Of a stretch of DNA of 64,000 nt, positions 7,921 through 16,824 are shown one piece after another (positions within the stretch are counted from its first letter, which is position 1; the number at the start of each line of letters is the position of its first letter). The DNA lies in assembly GCA_020161355.1 (NCBI GenBank), contig JAIUOF010000009.1, positions 124,001 through 188,000 on the forward strand. Direction: 5' to 3'. This DNA comes from Bacteroidota bacterium. GTDB taxonomy: Bacteria; Bacteroidota; Bacteroidia; Cytophagales; Spirosomataceae. The position numbers and the translations under genes were made by a program. The notes under the pieces are model-generated. The model saw only the letters and a list, made by a program, of their open reading frames with translations, had not been told where the DNA came from and did no database searches.

Positions 7921-8565
7921 ATGAAAATTGCCCTAATTATTTTAGCTGCTATCGCTATATTTTCCTGTTCCGAAAAAGACAATAAAAAAGAAATTCAATA
8001 CACCGGAATACAGGAAATGAGCATTGATAGCCTGGGTCTGGAAAAGATTTTTGCCGATTCTACCTTGCCTGTAATTTCCCCTGCAGAAATGAATTCACTT
8101 GTTGAAAAACTGCCGGATACAAGTCTTTTTGCGGGATTAAACCTAAGTTATGGTAAAATCGACTCGTTGAAAAAAGCAGGTAAATACGAAGATTATTTAT
8201 CAAAGCTCGACATCGGAATGATTAAAGATATGCGGGTTTTCCGACTAAAAACGGACACTGTTTCCGCTGATAAGATACTTACATTTTGGGGTGTGGGCTA
8301 CAATTCTTATGAAGCTTGTCCTTACTCCAACGCCAAAGCTATTTTGGTAACCATAAACGAAAAGGGTAAAAACACTGCCTGCCAGCCGGTCGCCTATTTC
8401 TACGATTGGGCCGATGCTCCTTTCTATGAAAACTACATGGCTACGGCCAAAATATCGAAAGCAGGTCAATTGGAAATCATTGAAGAGCATATCAGTGGCG
8501 GTGTGGACGACAACGACAAGGAATATACTGATAGTAAGATGAATAAGTATAAAATAGCATTGTGA
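7921..8565 (+). CDS. Lipoprotein of unknown function
   Basis: 214 residues. The start MKIALIILAAIAIFSC ends in a lipobox with cysteine 16, so the mature protein is probably lipid-anchored in the outer or inner membrane. The rest is a soluble domain with the notable segment ILTFWGVGYNSYEACPYSNAKAILVTINEKG, which has a cysteine and a central beta pattern. I do not recognise the family. A TAATTTTG element 50 bp upstream of the ATG may be its -7 box. It is convergent with the AAA ATPase gene, 16 bp away. Confidence 0.7.
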   Translation: MKIALIILAAIAIFSCSEKDNKKEIQYTGIQEMSIDSLGLEKIFADSTLPVISPAEMNSLVEKLPDTSLFAGLNLSYGKIDSLKKAGKYEDYLSKLDIGMIKDMRVFRLKTDTVSADKILTFWGVGYNSYEACPYSNAKAILVTINEKGKNTACQPVAYFYDWADAPFYENYMATAKISKAGQLEIIEEHISGGVDDNDKEYTDSKMNKYKIAL

Positions 8566-8581
8566 AATTATTTAGTTTTTT

Positions 8582-9775
8582 TCAATACAAAAACCCAAAT
8601 AACCAAACTGGCATGGTATTTCCATAACCTGTTTCGATATCATCTAAGGCTAAAAAAGCATTTTTTTGCCCGGCAATTTGTTTTTGAGTCTTGTTTCTGC
8701 CCCCAACTTCTATCAGCCATTTTCCGTCAATCAAAAAGTCACCTTTTTCGGTATAATTAACTTTATGTCCCGCACTTTCAAGCTGATTAATAAAAAACGT
8801 CTCTCTCACTGTTCCTACTTCCGGAGAATTTTCTGAAAACACAAAAAGCAAATTGGTATTGTGAAGAAATATTTTTTCCGGCTTACTGAGTGAGCCAATG
8901 TTGACGTTGGAATGATGAAGGCCATAAATCAATCTTGCAGCTTCAAGCATCTTAAGCATTTCATATAGTTTTGGCCGTGTTGTACCCACCTGCTCGGCCA
9001 ATTTGGTGATATTGGGCTTAAATGGCACACTTTGAGCTATTATATAAAGAAGCTTTTTGATTTGATTTAAGGTGGCATATTCGACAGGCATAGCACTTGG
9101 CATGTCAGTATCCACAATAAGATTCACGGTCTGCTTGAGCCTGATATCGACCAGATTAGTTTCTTTAAAAAATGGATAAGCCCCCGACTTGAGGTATTCC
9201 TTAAAATACATTATCGGGGTTCCAATCTCAGCACCAAGTGCTCTTGATATTTCCAAATGATTTTCAAATATTTGATTTAATGTGAATTGTGAAATATTTT
9301 TTTGATATTTTATTCCTAAAAATTCCCGAAACGACAACTCTGGCAAGTAATAGTTGAGTACTCTTCTGCTCAAATCTGCGAAGGACTTTTGCATCTCCAA
9401 AATCGATGATCCTGTAAAAAGAATCTTTAATGTGGGCATCAAATCATATATATTCTTTATCTCACGACTCCAGTCGGGGTATTTATGAACTTCGTCTATT
9501 ACCAGCAGTTTTCCACCGTTTTGAAGAAATTTCCTTGCCGTTTCAACCAGGGTATGTTGTTTGAAATAAATATCATCGAGGGTGATATAAAGAGCCTCCC
9601 CGGTCTGAAAATTCTCCTTTATGTATTGCTGAAAGAGCGTGCTTTTTCCGGTACCTCTTGCCCCCATGAGCATAATCGCCCGCTCGCTCCATGGCAAAGA
9701 GTGATAAAGTGAGCGTTTGAAGTCCAAACCCACATTTTGCAATACCCTGTTTTGACTTTCAAATAGTTCCTGCAT
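8582..9775 (-). CDS. AAA-family ATPase with DUF4143 domain
   Basis: 397 residues from ATG 9775. The N-terminal AAA_14 ATPase has Walker A GARGTGKST (38-46), Walker B LLVIDEVHKYPDW, and sensor-1-like LFTGSSILEM. The C-terminal DUF4143 domain follows (KKLLYIIAQSVPFKPNITKL, EKIFLHNTNLLFVF, and the nuclease-like DFLIDGKWLIEVGGRNK). The family is widespread in accessory regions of Bacteroidota and archaea, and its molecular role is not established. The longer start at 9802 would lie upstream of the probable transcription start, because the nearest -7-like element TACTTTTG is at 9800-9807 on this strand. The four phased palindromic boxes upstream suggest tight, possibly self-, regulation. Confidence 0.85.
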   Translation of the reverse strand: MQELFESQNRVLQNVGLDFKRSLYHSLPWSERAIMLMGARGTGKSTLFQQYIKENFQTGEALYITLDDIYFKQHTLVETARKFLQNGGKLLVIDEVHKYPDWSREIKNIYDLMPTLKILFTGSSILEMQKSFADLSRRVLNYYLPELSFREFLGIKYQKNISQFTLNQIFENHLEISRALGAEIGTPIMYFKEYLKSGAYPFFKETNLVDIRLKQTVNLIVDTDMPSAMPVEYATLNQIKKLLYIIAQSVPFKPNITKLAEQVGTTRPKLYEMLKMLEAARLIYGLHHSNVNIGSLSKPEKIFLHNTNLLFVFSENSPEVGTVRETFFINQLESAGHKVNYTEKGDFLIDGKWLIEVGGRNKTQKQIAGQKNAFLALDDIETGYGNTMPVWLFGFLY

Positions 9776-9788
9776 TTTTAATTCCCTA

Positions 9789-9920
9789 TATTGTATTTTC
9801 AAAAGTACAATAATTATTCCATTTTGTATCTTTTATTTTACATTTTTTGTTAATATTTGTATTTTATAAAATACATTTTTATATATATTTTGTATTTTCA
9901 AAATTACATTTTTAAAAAAA
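9789..9920. repeat. Four tandem 33-bp repeats, each carrying a 16-bp palindromic box
   Basis: Boxes of the form GTATTTTNNAAAATAC start at 9793, 9826, 9859 and 9892, exactly 33 bp apart. The third (9859-9874, GTATTTTATAAAATAC) is a perfect palindrome and the others are degenerate. Each box is flanked by TTTT on the left and mostly ATTTTT on the right, so the whole 33-bp unit is repeated (copies 9789-9821, 9822-9854, 9855-9887, 9888-9920). The array lies directly upstream of the AAA/DUF4143 gene, and the first box covers its likely -7 element. It looks like an iterated operator. Confidence 0.85.
9800..9807 (-). promoter_or_regulatory. Putative -7 promoter element of the AAA/DUF4143 gene
   Basis: The minus strand reads TACTTTTG, matching the Bacteroidota TAnnTTTG element, 24 bp upstream of ATG 9775. 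A good -33 TTTG is absent at the normal spacing. A second match (TAATTTTG) falls in the fourth repeat copy. The element lies inside the first palindromic box, so a protein bound there would block transcription. Confidence 0.4.
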
Positions 9921-9953
9921 TGTAAAAAAAATTGAGCCCTGATTGAGCTCAAT
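9921..9953 (-). terminator. Terminator after the class IV aminotransferase gene
   Basis: On the minus strand ATTGAGC (9947-9953) pairs with GCTCAAT (9931-9937) across a 9-nt loop, followed directly by a run of seven or more T. It lies 24 bp after the aminotransferase stop and separates the ettA operon from the AAA ATPase promoter region. Confidence 0.65.
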
Positions 9954-9977
9954 ATTCTTTGAATTATAAAAAAACTT

Positions 9978-10799
9978 TTACCAATTTTTTACCAAATCAT
10001 TGATTTTATCGAGCAAAAACTGGGTTTTAGGGCCAATTTTACCGGATCCAATCACATGCTCATCGATTCGGGAAATGGGCAAAACTCTTTTTGTAGTACT
10101 GGTGGTAAAAACCTCCTCAGCATCAAGTGTTTCCTGAAAACCCACCGGCCTGATCTCAATTTCAAAATCGCCTTTTGCCAACTCCAGCACGGTGCGACGG
10201 GTGATGCCTTCAAGAATATTTTTATTAGGAGTGATAAGTTTATGGCCGTTTATCAGGAAGACATTGCTTCTGCTAAGTTCGCTTATTTCGCCATCTTTAT
10301 AATAGAGTACATCGGCAGCGTGCTTTTCCTTGAGCTCCGATTGCAAAATCATATAATGCTTATAATCAATACTTTTTATCGTTGGCAAGTCCCTCACATA
10401 TTCATAACTCATGACCTTGATGCCATTGTAATAATCGGCAGGAGCAGAGTAGTGAATACTTTCTGAAATAATCAGAAGATTGGGTTTGGCCGAGGTCACT
10501 GAGTCAAAAGAATACCCCCCGGTAAGTAAAAACCTGATGGCAACTTCGCCCTGCCGATGAAGTCCGATCAACTGACTTACCACCTCTCCGGCCTCTTCTT
10601 TGGTGATAGGGTTGGGTATTTTGAGTAATTTCGCCGACCGCTCGTACCGCTCCCAATACCAATCCCACTGAAAAGGCTTGCGGTTGTAGGTTCTGAAATA
10701 ATCAAAAAGTCCGTACCCCCGGAGAAGCCCTAAATCATTGATATTGATCTGAGTGTCTGATGCTTCGGCAATGGTACCGTTAAACCAACAGTGATGCAT
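9978..10799 (-). CDS. Class IV (fold-type IV) PLP aminotransferase
   Basis: 273 residues, the usual length for branched-chain/D-amino-acid aminotransferases and aminodeoxychorismate lyase. It opens with WFNGTIAEASDTQININDLGLLRGYGLFDYFRTY, typical of the fold. The PLP lysine is in the segment PTIKSIDYKHYM, and the family signature E-S-x-x-N appears as DGEISELSRSNVFLINGH. The closing segment EVFTTSTTKRVLPI is also conserved. Sequence alone does not separate ilvE, dat and pabC activities, so no gene symbol is given. It lies 11 bp downstream of ettA on the same strand and is probably co-transcribed with it. It is cytosolic. Confidence 0.85.
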   Translation of the reverse strand: MHHCWFNGTIAEASDTQININDLGLLRGYGLFDYFRTYNRKPFQWDWYWERYERSAKLLKIPNPITKEEAGEVVSQLIGLHRQGEVAIRFLLTGGYSFDSVTSAKPNLLIISESIHYSAPADYYNGIKVMSYEYVRDLPTIKSIDYKHYMILQSELKEKHAADVLYYKDGEISELSRSNVFLINGHKLITPNKNILEGITRRTVLELAKGDFEIEIRPVGFQETLDAEEVFTTSTTKRVLPISRIDEHVIGSGKIGPKTQFLLDKINDLVKNW

Positions 10800-10810
10800 A
10801 GCTTAATTTG

Positions 10811-12475
10811 TTATTGAAGTTTTCTGTATTTAATTCTTTTGGGGGTGAGATCATTGCCCATTCTTTTGCGGTGGTTTTCTTCATATTCTGAAAAGTTTCC
10901 TTCAAACCATACCACGTTGGAATCGCCCTCAAAAGCCAGAATATGTGTGGCAACTCTGTCTAAAAACCACCTGTCGTGAGAAATCACTACCGCACATCCT
11001 GCAAAGTTTTCAAGGCCTTCTTCCAGGGCCCGCAAAGTATTTACGTCCAGATCGTTGGTGGGCTCATCGAGCAACAGCAGGTTTCCACCCTCTTTAAGCA
11101 TCATGGCCAGGTGAACACGGTTACGCTCGCCGCCCGAAAGAACACCGATTTTCTTTTCCTGATCAGAACCCGCAAAGTTAAATTTGCTCACATACGCCCG
11201 GGCGTTCATTTGCTTATTTCCAAGCTGTATCCATTCATTACCTCCTGAAATCAATTCATACACCGACTTGCCGGCATCCAGGCTGTCGTGTTCCTGATCT
11301 ACATAGGACAGTTGTACGGTGTCACCCACTTCAAATTCACCGCTCAGAGGCTTCAAGGCACCGGTAATAAGTTTGAAAAGCGTGGTTTTACCGGCACCAT
11401 TTGGTCCGATTATTCCTACGATCCCGGCTGGCGGAAGGCTAAAACTCAAATCTTCATACAGAAGTCTGTCACCAAAACCCATTTTTATGTTTTTGGCTTC
11501 AATCACTTTATTCCCAAGCCTTGGCCCTGGTGGGATATAAAGCTCCAGTTTTTCTTCCCTTTCCTTTGCATCCTGATTGAGCAGGTTATCATAGGCGTTC
11601 AAACGAGCCTTAGCTTTTGCGGTACGACCCTTGGGCGACATACGCACCCACTCCAACTCACGCTGTAAAGTTTTCTGACGTTTTGATTCAGATTTCTCCT
11701 CTTGAGCAAGACGATTTTGTTTTTGCTCCAACCATGAAGAATAATTACCTTTCCATGGAATACCTTCTCCCCTATCCAGTTCCAAAATCCATCCCGCCAC
11801 GTTATCAAGGAAATAACGGTCGTGGGTCACAGCTATAACAGTACCTTTATATTGATTAAGGTGTTGTTCCAACCATAAAACAGACTCTGCATCAAGGTGG
11901 TTGGTAGGTTCATCAAGTAAAAGTACATCGGGCTCCTGAAGCAATAAACGGCAAAGAGCCACACGTCGTTTTTCTCCTCCAGAAAGTGTACTTATCAAAG
12001 CCTCTGATGGCGGACAACGCAGTGCATCCATGGCCCTTTCGAGGCGACTGTCCAGCTCCCAGGCATTATGAGCATCGAGTTTCTCCTGTACTTCTCCCTG
12101 ACGTTCCATGAGTTTATCAAAGTCGGCATCAGGGTCGGCAAAGGCTTCATTTATTTCATCAAATTCTTTCAGGAGATTTACGATTTCCTGTACGCCTTCC
12201 TCCACAACCTCTTTGACGGTTTTGGTTCCATCCAACTGGGGTTCTTGTTCCAATAGTCCCACTGAATAACCCGGCGAAAAGACCACTTCTCCCTGAATAT
12301 TTTTATCAATACCGGCAATAACTCTTAATAATGTGGATTTCCCTGACCCATTTAGACCCAAAACACCAATTTTGGCCCCATAAAAAAATGAAAGATAAAT
12401 ATTCTTTAAAACTTGCCGACTGGGAGGTATAATTTTGCTTACACCCGCCATCGAAAAGATTATCTGTTCGCTCAT
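10811..12475 (-). CDS. ettA: Energy-dependent translational throttle protein EttA (ABC-F ATPase)
   Basis: 554 residues with two ABC ATPase cassettes and no membrane segments, the standard ABC-F plan. The first Walker A is GLNGSGKST (40-48), with LSGGEKRRVALCRLLLQEPDVLLLDEPTNHLD as signature and Walker B. The linker (ELEWVRMSPKGRTAKAKARL) is the conserved EttA P-site tRNA interaction segment. The second cassette has GPNGAGKTTLFKLI, LSGGERNRVHLAMMLKEGG and LLLDEPTNDLD. EttA binds the ribosomal E site and couples initiation to ATP/ADP ratio. The gene heads a short operon with the aminotransferase. Confidence 0.93.
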   Translation of the reverse strand: MSEQIIFSMAGVSKIIPPSRQVLKNIYLSFFYGAKIGVLGLNGSGKSTLLRVIAGIDKNIQGEVVFSPGYSVGLLEQEPQLDGTKTVKEVVEEGVQEIVNLLKEFDEINEAFADPDADFDKLMERQGEVQEKLDAHNAWELDSRLERAMDALRCPPSEALISTLSGGEKRRVALCRLLLQEPDVLLLDEPTNHLDAESVLWLEQHLNQYKGTVIAVTHDRYFLDNVAGWILELDRGEGIPWKGNYSSWLEQKQNRLAQEEKSESKRQKTLQRELEWVRMSPKGRTAKAKARLNAYDNLLNQDAKEREEKLELYIPPGPRLGNKVIEAKNIKMGFGDRLLYEDLSFSLPPAGIVGIIGPNGAGKTTLFKLITGALKPLSGEFEVGDTVQLSYVDQEHDSLDAGKSVYELISGGNEWIQLGNKQMNARAYVSKFNFAGSDQEKKIGVLSGGERNRVHLAMMLKEGGNLLLLDEPTNDLDVNTLRALEEGLENFAGCAVVISHDRWFLDRVATHILAFEGDSNVVWFEGNFSEYEENHRKRMGNDLTPKRIKYRKLQ

Positions 12476-12617
12476 AAAATAAAAAAGTGATTAGAAATGT
12501 TAATTTTTCGTACAAATATCGACAGCATTCTTTGTAATCTACAAAAAAAAAACGATTTTTACGGCTCAAAACCATTTAAGTACTTAATTAATCACGTTAG
12601 TAGCCACTCCGTAAATT

Positions 12618-13889
12618 ATGAAAGGCGTAACACTAGAAAACGAATACGCTTACATCGCTGATAGTAAGGTATTTCTAAAGGGCTATATGGGTATGCCCGA
12701 CCGACAGATTGGAGAAGTAAAAAGAACTGAGGAAGAAGCTTTCCAGTACTTCGTCAACAGATACGACATAGCCGTATCAAAGGTTAATCAGCTTGAGACC
12801 GAGATAATTGAGGCTCAAAACAAAGGTTCTTATCTTACCAAACTCATCCAATTACGCAAGAGATTGCTGAATTTTGATGGTATCGGAAATTTCATTCCGT
12901 TGCTTGACAAACTGGATGTTTTGGAAGACGAACTTTCAAGTCTTATTCAAGATAATCAGGCCTCAAACCTTGATATCAAGAAAGCCTTGATCGAAGAAGC
13001 ACGGCCTTATGCCGACAGCACCGACTGGAAAGAAACAGCTGATGTACTTCAGGAAATCAGAACCAAGTGGATTCGTACCGGTCCTGTAGAAAAGGAACTT
13101 AATGAGCAAATCGAGGAAGAATTCAAAACCATCCTTGACCAGTTTTATCAGGCCAGAAAAACTCATTTCGAAGAGCAGAATCGTATTATTGACGAAAAAA
13201 TCAATAAATACAACGATTTGATCAGCAAAGCCGAGGAATTGGTTGGAAGAGAAGACTGGGACGAAGCTTTCGTTGAGTTGAAAAACCTCCAGACCGAGTG
13301 GAAAATCATTGGTGATATCCCTCCAAAAGTATTGAAAGCCCTGTACAAAAACTTTAAAAAGCATACCAGTACATTCTATGAAAAGTACTGTAGAGCAAAA
13401 GGTATTGTACCAAAAAGAAAGCTCGATCCAAGAGTGGAAGCTCAGATGAAAATGGTAAGAGAAGTTGAAAAACTTGCCGAAGCCGAAGATATGATGGCCG
13501 CTACCAACAGAGCCAAATTCCTATTGAATGAATGGAAAACCATCAGAGTACCTTCACATCTGGCCGATCGTAATCTTGCCGAAAGATTCCGTGGAGCCTG
13601 TGATAAGATATTCGAATTGAGTTATTTGCATAAAGTAATCTCAAGAAAATATCCTACTTTCAACTTCCTGAGCGACAGACAAAAAGACCTTACCAAATAT
13701 CGTGAAATGGACAATATCGTGAAAAGAGCGAGAACTGACCTTGACGATTTGGTACAGTCATACGAAAGTCAAAGTGCAGGCTATGAAATGGATCAGATGA
13801 TGCAGTCAAACCTTAAAACTCAAAAACGTAAGCTTTTGATGAAAGAGGTGATTCTTGAAGAACTAAGACAAAAGGTAGCCAGCCTTTAA
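12618..13889 (+). CDS. DUF349-repeat protein
   Basis: 423 residues, almost entirely alpha-helical and charged. Two or more DUF349-type units are visible with the characteristic W...W...G..P pattern: DSTDWKETADVLQEIRTKW with RTGPVEKELN, and GREDWDEAFVELKNLQTEW with IIGDIPPKVLKALYKNFKKH. A third diverged unit (FLLNEWKTIRVPSHLADRNL) follows. The family is conserved in Bacteroidota with no assigned biochemical role, and tandem DUF349 units suggest a structural or nucleic-acid-binding scaffold. No signal peptide. It is divergent from ettA across 142 bp and followed by a hairpin. Confidence 0.8.
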   Translation: MKGVTLENEYAYIADSKVFLKGYMGMPDRQIGEVKRTEEEAFQYFVNRYDIAVSKVNQLETEIIEAQNKGSYLTKLIQLRKRLLNFDGIGNFIPLLDKLDVLEDELSSLIQDNQASNLDIKKALIEEARPYADSTDWKETADVLQEIRTKWIRTGPVEKELNEQIEEEFKTILDQFYQARKTHFEEQNRIIDEKINKYNDLISKAEELVGREDWDEAFVELKNLQTEWKIIGDIPPKVLKALYKNFKKHTSTFYEKYCRAKGIVPKRKLDPRVEAQMKMVREVEKLAEAEDMMAATNRAKFLLNEWKTIRVPSHLADRNLAERFRGACDKIFELSYLHKVISRKYPTFNFLSDRQKDLTKYREMDNIVKRARTDLDDLVQSYESQSAGYEMDQMMQSNLKTQKRKLLMKEVILEELRQKVASL

Positions 13890-13906
13890 GTTTGAAATAT
13901 TTCAAT

Positions 13907-13947
13907 AAAAGGTGATGAATTTGAGCTTCTCAAGTTTGTCACCTTTT
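13907..13947 (+). terminator. Hairpin after the DUF349 gene
   Basis: Arms AAAAGGTGA (13907-13915) and TCACCTTTT (13939-13947) pair, with an inner TTGAG/CTCAA stem (13921-13933). The T-run is only the last four bases of the arm, so termination may be partial. Confidence 0.5.
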
Positions 13948-13976
13948 ATGTTTAAAACATAACACAAGACCAAAAA

Positions 13977-14696
13977 ATGAAGAAAGTTGCCATCATGCAA
14001 CCCTACTTCTTACCTTATATCGGGTATTTTCAGTTGATAGCCGCTGTAGATGAGTTTGTAATCTATGACAACATACAGTTTAGCAAAAAAGGCTGGATTC
14101 ACCGCAACCGCATGCTGCAAAATGGGAAAGACGAATATTTTTCACTTACCCTGAAAAAAGATTCTGATTACCTGGATGTTAACCACAGATTTCTGAGTGA
14201 AGGTTGGCCTGATGAAAGAGAGAAGACCTTAAGAAAAATCAAAGAAAACTATAGAAAAGCTCCTCATTTCGAGTCTATTTTTCCGGAAATAGAAGAAATC
14301 TTCAGAAATGAACAAACCAACCTTTTCGATTTTATTTTTTCTTCTCTGAAAAAAATATGTAACCTGCTCGATATAAATACGCCACTGGTGATTTCCTCAG
14401 AAATTGATTGTGACCATACCTTAAAAAGTCAGGATAGGGTAATGGCTATCTGCTCGGCATTGGGAGCGACAGACTATCTCAATCCAATTGGCGGCTGGGA
14501 ATTGTACAATACGGCTGATTTTGTACAAAAAAACATAAATCTTCATTTTCAGAAAATCAAAAAAATAGAATATCAGCAGATGCCCGGCAGAGAATTTGTA
14601 CCCTGGCTTTCTATTTTGGATGTAATGATGTTTAACGATTTGCCCACTATCAAAAACTGGCTGGGCGAATTTGACTATTTAAGAAAAGAATCATGA
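13977..14696 (+). CDS. WbqC-family protein
   Basis: 239 residues with the full WbqC opening: KKVAIMQPYFLPYIGYFQLI, then DEFVIYDNIQFSKKGWIHRNR. Conserved features are the histidine-rich start, a central SLKKICNLLDINTPL helix, and the closing PWLSILDVMMFN. WbqC-like proteins occur in O-antigen and other surface-glycan loci and are thought to act on sugar nucleotides or amino-sugar modification, but the reaction is not firmly known. The stop overlaps the next start by 4 bp (ATGA), so translation of the two genes is coupled. Confidence 0.88.
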   Translation: MKKVAIMQPYFLPYIGYFQLIAAVDEFVIYDNIQFSKKGWIHRNRMLQNGKDEYFSLTLKKDSDYLDVNHRFLSEGWPDEREKTLRKIKENYRKAPHFESIFPEIEEIFRNEQTNLFDFIFSSLKKICNLLDINTPLVISSEIDCDHTLKSQDRVMAICSALGATDYLNPIGGWELYNTADFVQKNINLHFQKIKKIEYQQMPGREFVPWLSILDVMMFNDLPTIKNWLGEFDYLRKES

Positions 14697-15982
14697 ATAA
14701 ATTAACCAACGTCCTCGTATATCCATGCGGTGCCGAAAGCGGCCTCGAAATTCACCTGGCTTTAAAAGATATTATGAATATCAGAGTAGTGGGGGCTTCG
14801 GGAAAAGAGGACCATGGACGCATGGTGTACAAAAACTACTACGGTGATTTTCCTTATGTAGGTACTCCGGAATTTATTCCGGCATTAAATCAACTTATTG
14901 AAAAAGAGTCCATTGATATCTTACTGCCCACACACGACACTGTTCTTTTGTATCTGGCCAGAAATGCGGAAAAAATCAATACACGAATTGCTTTCCCAAG
15001 CCTTGAAGCCACTGAAATTTGCAGAAGTAAAAAGAAAATTTATGACCTTTTCCATAAATATGATTTCTGTCCGGAAGTATTTGTTGATATAGAAAAAATA
15101 GAAAGCTTCCCCGTATATGCCAAACTTGATGAGGGGCAAGGCAGCAAGGGAGCTTTTATTGTAAAAGACAAAAAGCAGCTTACCGATCTGGAGGATATCG
15201 AGAACTTTGTGGTAATGGAATTGTTGCCGGGCGAGGAGCTCACTATAGACTGCTTCACCGATCGCCATGGCAGGGTGCAGTTTGTAGGTCCCAGAAATCG
15301 CAAAAGAGTATCCGATGGAATCAGTGTTAACAGTAACTCGGTGCCAGCAACAGAAGAAATAAAATCAATCGCTAAAATCGTTTCCGATGAAATTGGTATT
15401 CGTGGCTCCTGGTATTTTCAGTTGAAGAAAGATGTCAACGGGAAATTTAAACTGCTCGAGGCCTCGGTAAAAGTGGCCGGAAACTCTAACACCTTCAGAG
15501 GTCTGGGAGTAAACCTGCCCCTTCTTATGGTATATGACTATCTCGACTATGATGTGGAGGTGTTTCACAACGACTATGCCATAGAAGTGGACCGCTGTTT
15601 GCAAAGCCGATACAATATTGCATTGGAATATGATACCATCTACATCGATTTTGATGACACCATCACCAAAAATCAGGAAATAAACCCTAACGTGATGATG
15701 TTTTTGTATCACCAAAAACTAAAGAAACGCACGATAAAACTCATCACCAAGCATCTTCATGATTTGAACCAAACCCTTGAAAACCTTGCGATACACAAAG
15801 GGATATTTGATGAAATCATCCATCTGAAAATGGAAGATGAGAAATACCGCTATATAAAGGAAAAAGAGAAAGTAATTTTTATTGACAATGCCTACGGCGA
15901 AAGAGCAAAAGTCAAAAAAGAATTGAATATTCCGGTGTTTGATGTGGATACCATACCGACATTGATTGACTGGAGAGAATAA
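14693..15982 (+). CDS. ATP-grasp ligase fused to a HAD-like phosphatase domain
   Basis: 429 residues. Residues about 1-300 form an ATP-grasp ligase of the carbamoyl-phosphate-synthase-like type: N-terminal PCGAESGLEIHLALKD, substrate-domain LLPTHDTVLLYLA, ATP-binding VYAKLDEGQGSKGAF and the acidic VVMELLPGEELTIDCF. Residues about 310-429 are a HAD domain with the DxDxT motif IDFDDTIT (D319, D321) and the late acidic motif VIFIDNAYGERA. A ligase and a phosphatase in one chain suggests consecutive steps on one surface-glycan or peptide-like precursor. It overlaps WbqC by 4 bp, which links them in one pathway. The substrates are unknown. Confidence 0.82.
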   Translation: MNKLTNVLVYPCGAESGLEIHLALKDIMNIRVVGASGKEDHGRMVYKNYYGDFPYVGTPEFIPALNQLIEKESIDILLPTHDTVLLYLARNAEKINTRIAFPSLEATEICRSKKKIYDLFHKYDFCPEVFVDIEKIESFPVYAKLDEGQGSKGAFIVKDKKQLTDLEDIENFVVMELLPGEELTIDCFTDRHGRVQFVGPRNRKRVSDGISVNSNSVPATEEIKSIAKIVSDEIGIRGSWYFQLKKDVNGKFKLLEASVKVAGNSNTFRGLGVNLPLLMVYDYLDYDVEVFHNDYAIEVDRCLQSRYNIALEYDTIYIDFDDTITKNQEINPNVMMFLYHQKLKKRTIKLITKHLHDLNQTLENLAIHKGIFDEIIHLKMEDEKYRYIKEKEKVIFIDNAYGERAKVKKELNIPVFDVDTIPTLIDWRE

Positions 15983-15983
15983 A

Positions 15984-16010
15984 AAAAGGGAAGCGTTGAC
16001 TTCCCTTTTT
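15984..16010. terminator. Bidirectional terminator between ATP-grasp/HAD gene and YceI gene
   Basis: AAGGGAAG-CGTTGA-CTTCCCTT is a perfect 8-bp stem with a T-run on the right and an A-run on the left. It can therefore stop both convergent transcripts. It starts 2 bp after the plus-strand stop codon and 20 bp from the YceI stop. Confidence 0.85.
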
Positions 16011-16029
16011 GGCTATAAAGGCGATATTA

Positions 16030-16593
16030 TCAGTCTTTTGTAAACTCACCACCTACTTTGAAAGTAACGTCATCGCTCAAAGTAGCACCTGAAGTACCTA
16101 CTCCGAAAGCCACACGGTTTACCTTTCCTGTAGCATTGATACCCATCATCAATTTTTTGCTTCTTGGGTTCTCAACTGGTCCTTTGATGGTAGCCGCCAA
16201 AGTGATTGGCTTGGTTACGCCATGCATGGTAAGGTTACCTACGATCGTATAGCTTTGACCTTTACCTTTCTTCACTGAAGTACTTTTGAAAGTGATTGTA
16301 CCTGTTTTGGCAGCATCAAAGAAATCAGGGCTTTTCAAGTGACCGTCTCTCATATCGTTTCCTGTGCTGATAGAGTTAACGTCAGCCGAGAATTCGAAAA
16401 CTGCATCGGTGAAATCCGCTTTTGAAGAAGTCAATTTAGCCTCAAAAGATTTGAAACTTCCGTCCACTTCAGAGATCATCATGTGGGTGATTGAGAAGTT
16501 TACACCAGCGTGAGCTTTGTCAAGTGTCCAGGTTTGGGCGAAAGAAGCTACTGAAACCAAAGCAGCTACAAGAGATAACAATGTTTTTTTCAT
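16030..16593 (-). CDS. YceI-family periplasmic protein
   Basis: 187 residues from ATG 16593, starting with signal peptide MKKTLLSLVAALVSVASFAQ; the frame to 16683 adds an unsupported leader. The YceI lipocalin-like domain is complete: TWTLDKAHAGVNFSITHMMISEVDGSF, FTDAVFEFSADVNSISTGNDMRDGHLKSPDFFDAAK, and the closing VNRVAFGVG. The family binds polyprenoid or other amphiphilic molecules in the periplasm, and its physiological role differs between species. It is encoded alone and divergent from the adhesin-like cluster. Confidence 0.92.
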   Translation of the reverse strand: MKKTLLSLVAALVSVASFAQTWTLDKAHAGVNFSITHMMISEVDGSFKSFEAKLTSSKADFTDAVFEFSADVNSISTGNDMRDGHLKSPDFFDAAKTGTITFKSTSVKKGKGQSYTIVGNLTMHGVTKPITLAATIKGPVENPRSKKLMMGINATGKVNRVAFGVGTSGATLSDDVTFKVGGEFTKD

Positions 16594-16824
16594 GCGATAA
16601 AAATTTAAATAAGTTTTAACAATTAATGTATATACATATATTGAAGTAATAAAGTTCATTTGGGGATGAAAAAAATATAACATATTACTTGATAAGCTTA
16701 TTTATTCCCAAATTCTACCGAAACCTGCAACAAAAAACAACCACATTTCAAAAAAATACCTAATTACACGATTTTCTGATGTTACTGGTTTTCAGAATTT
16801 TGAGCCATCAAATCAATTCTGACC

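Noticed and set aside
9789..9920. CRISPR-like reading of the 33-bp repeat array
   Set aside because: The repeated unit is contiguous and AT-rich, the parts between boxes are only 17 bp and are themselves similar to each other, and no cas gene is nearby.
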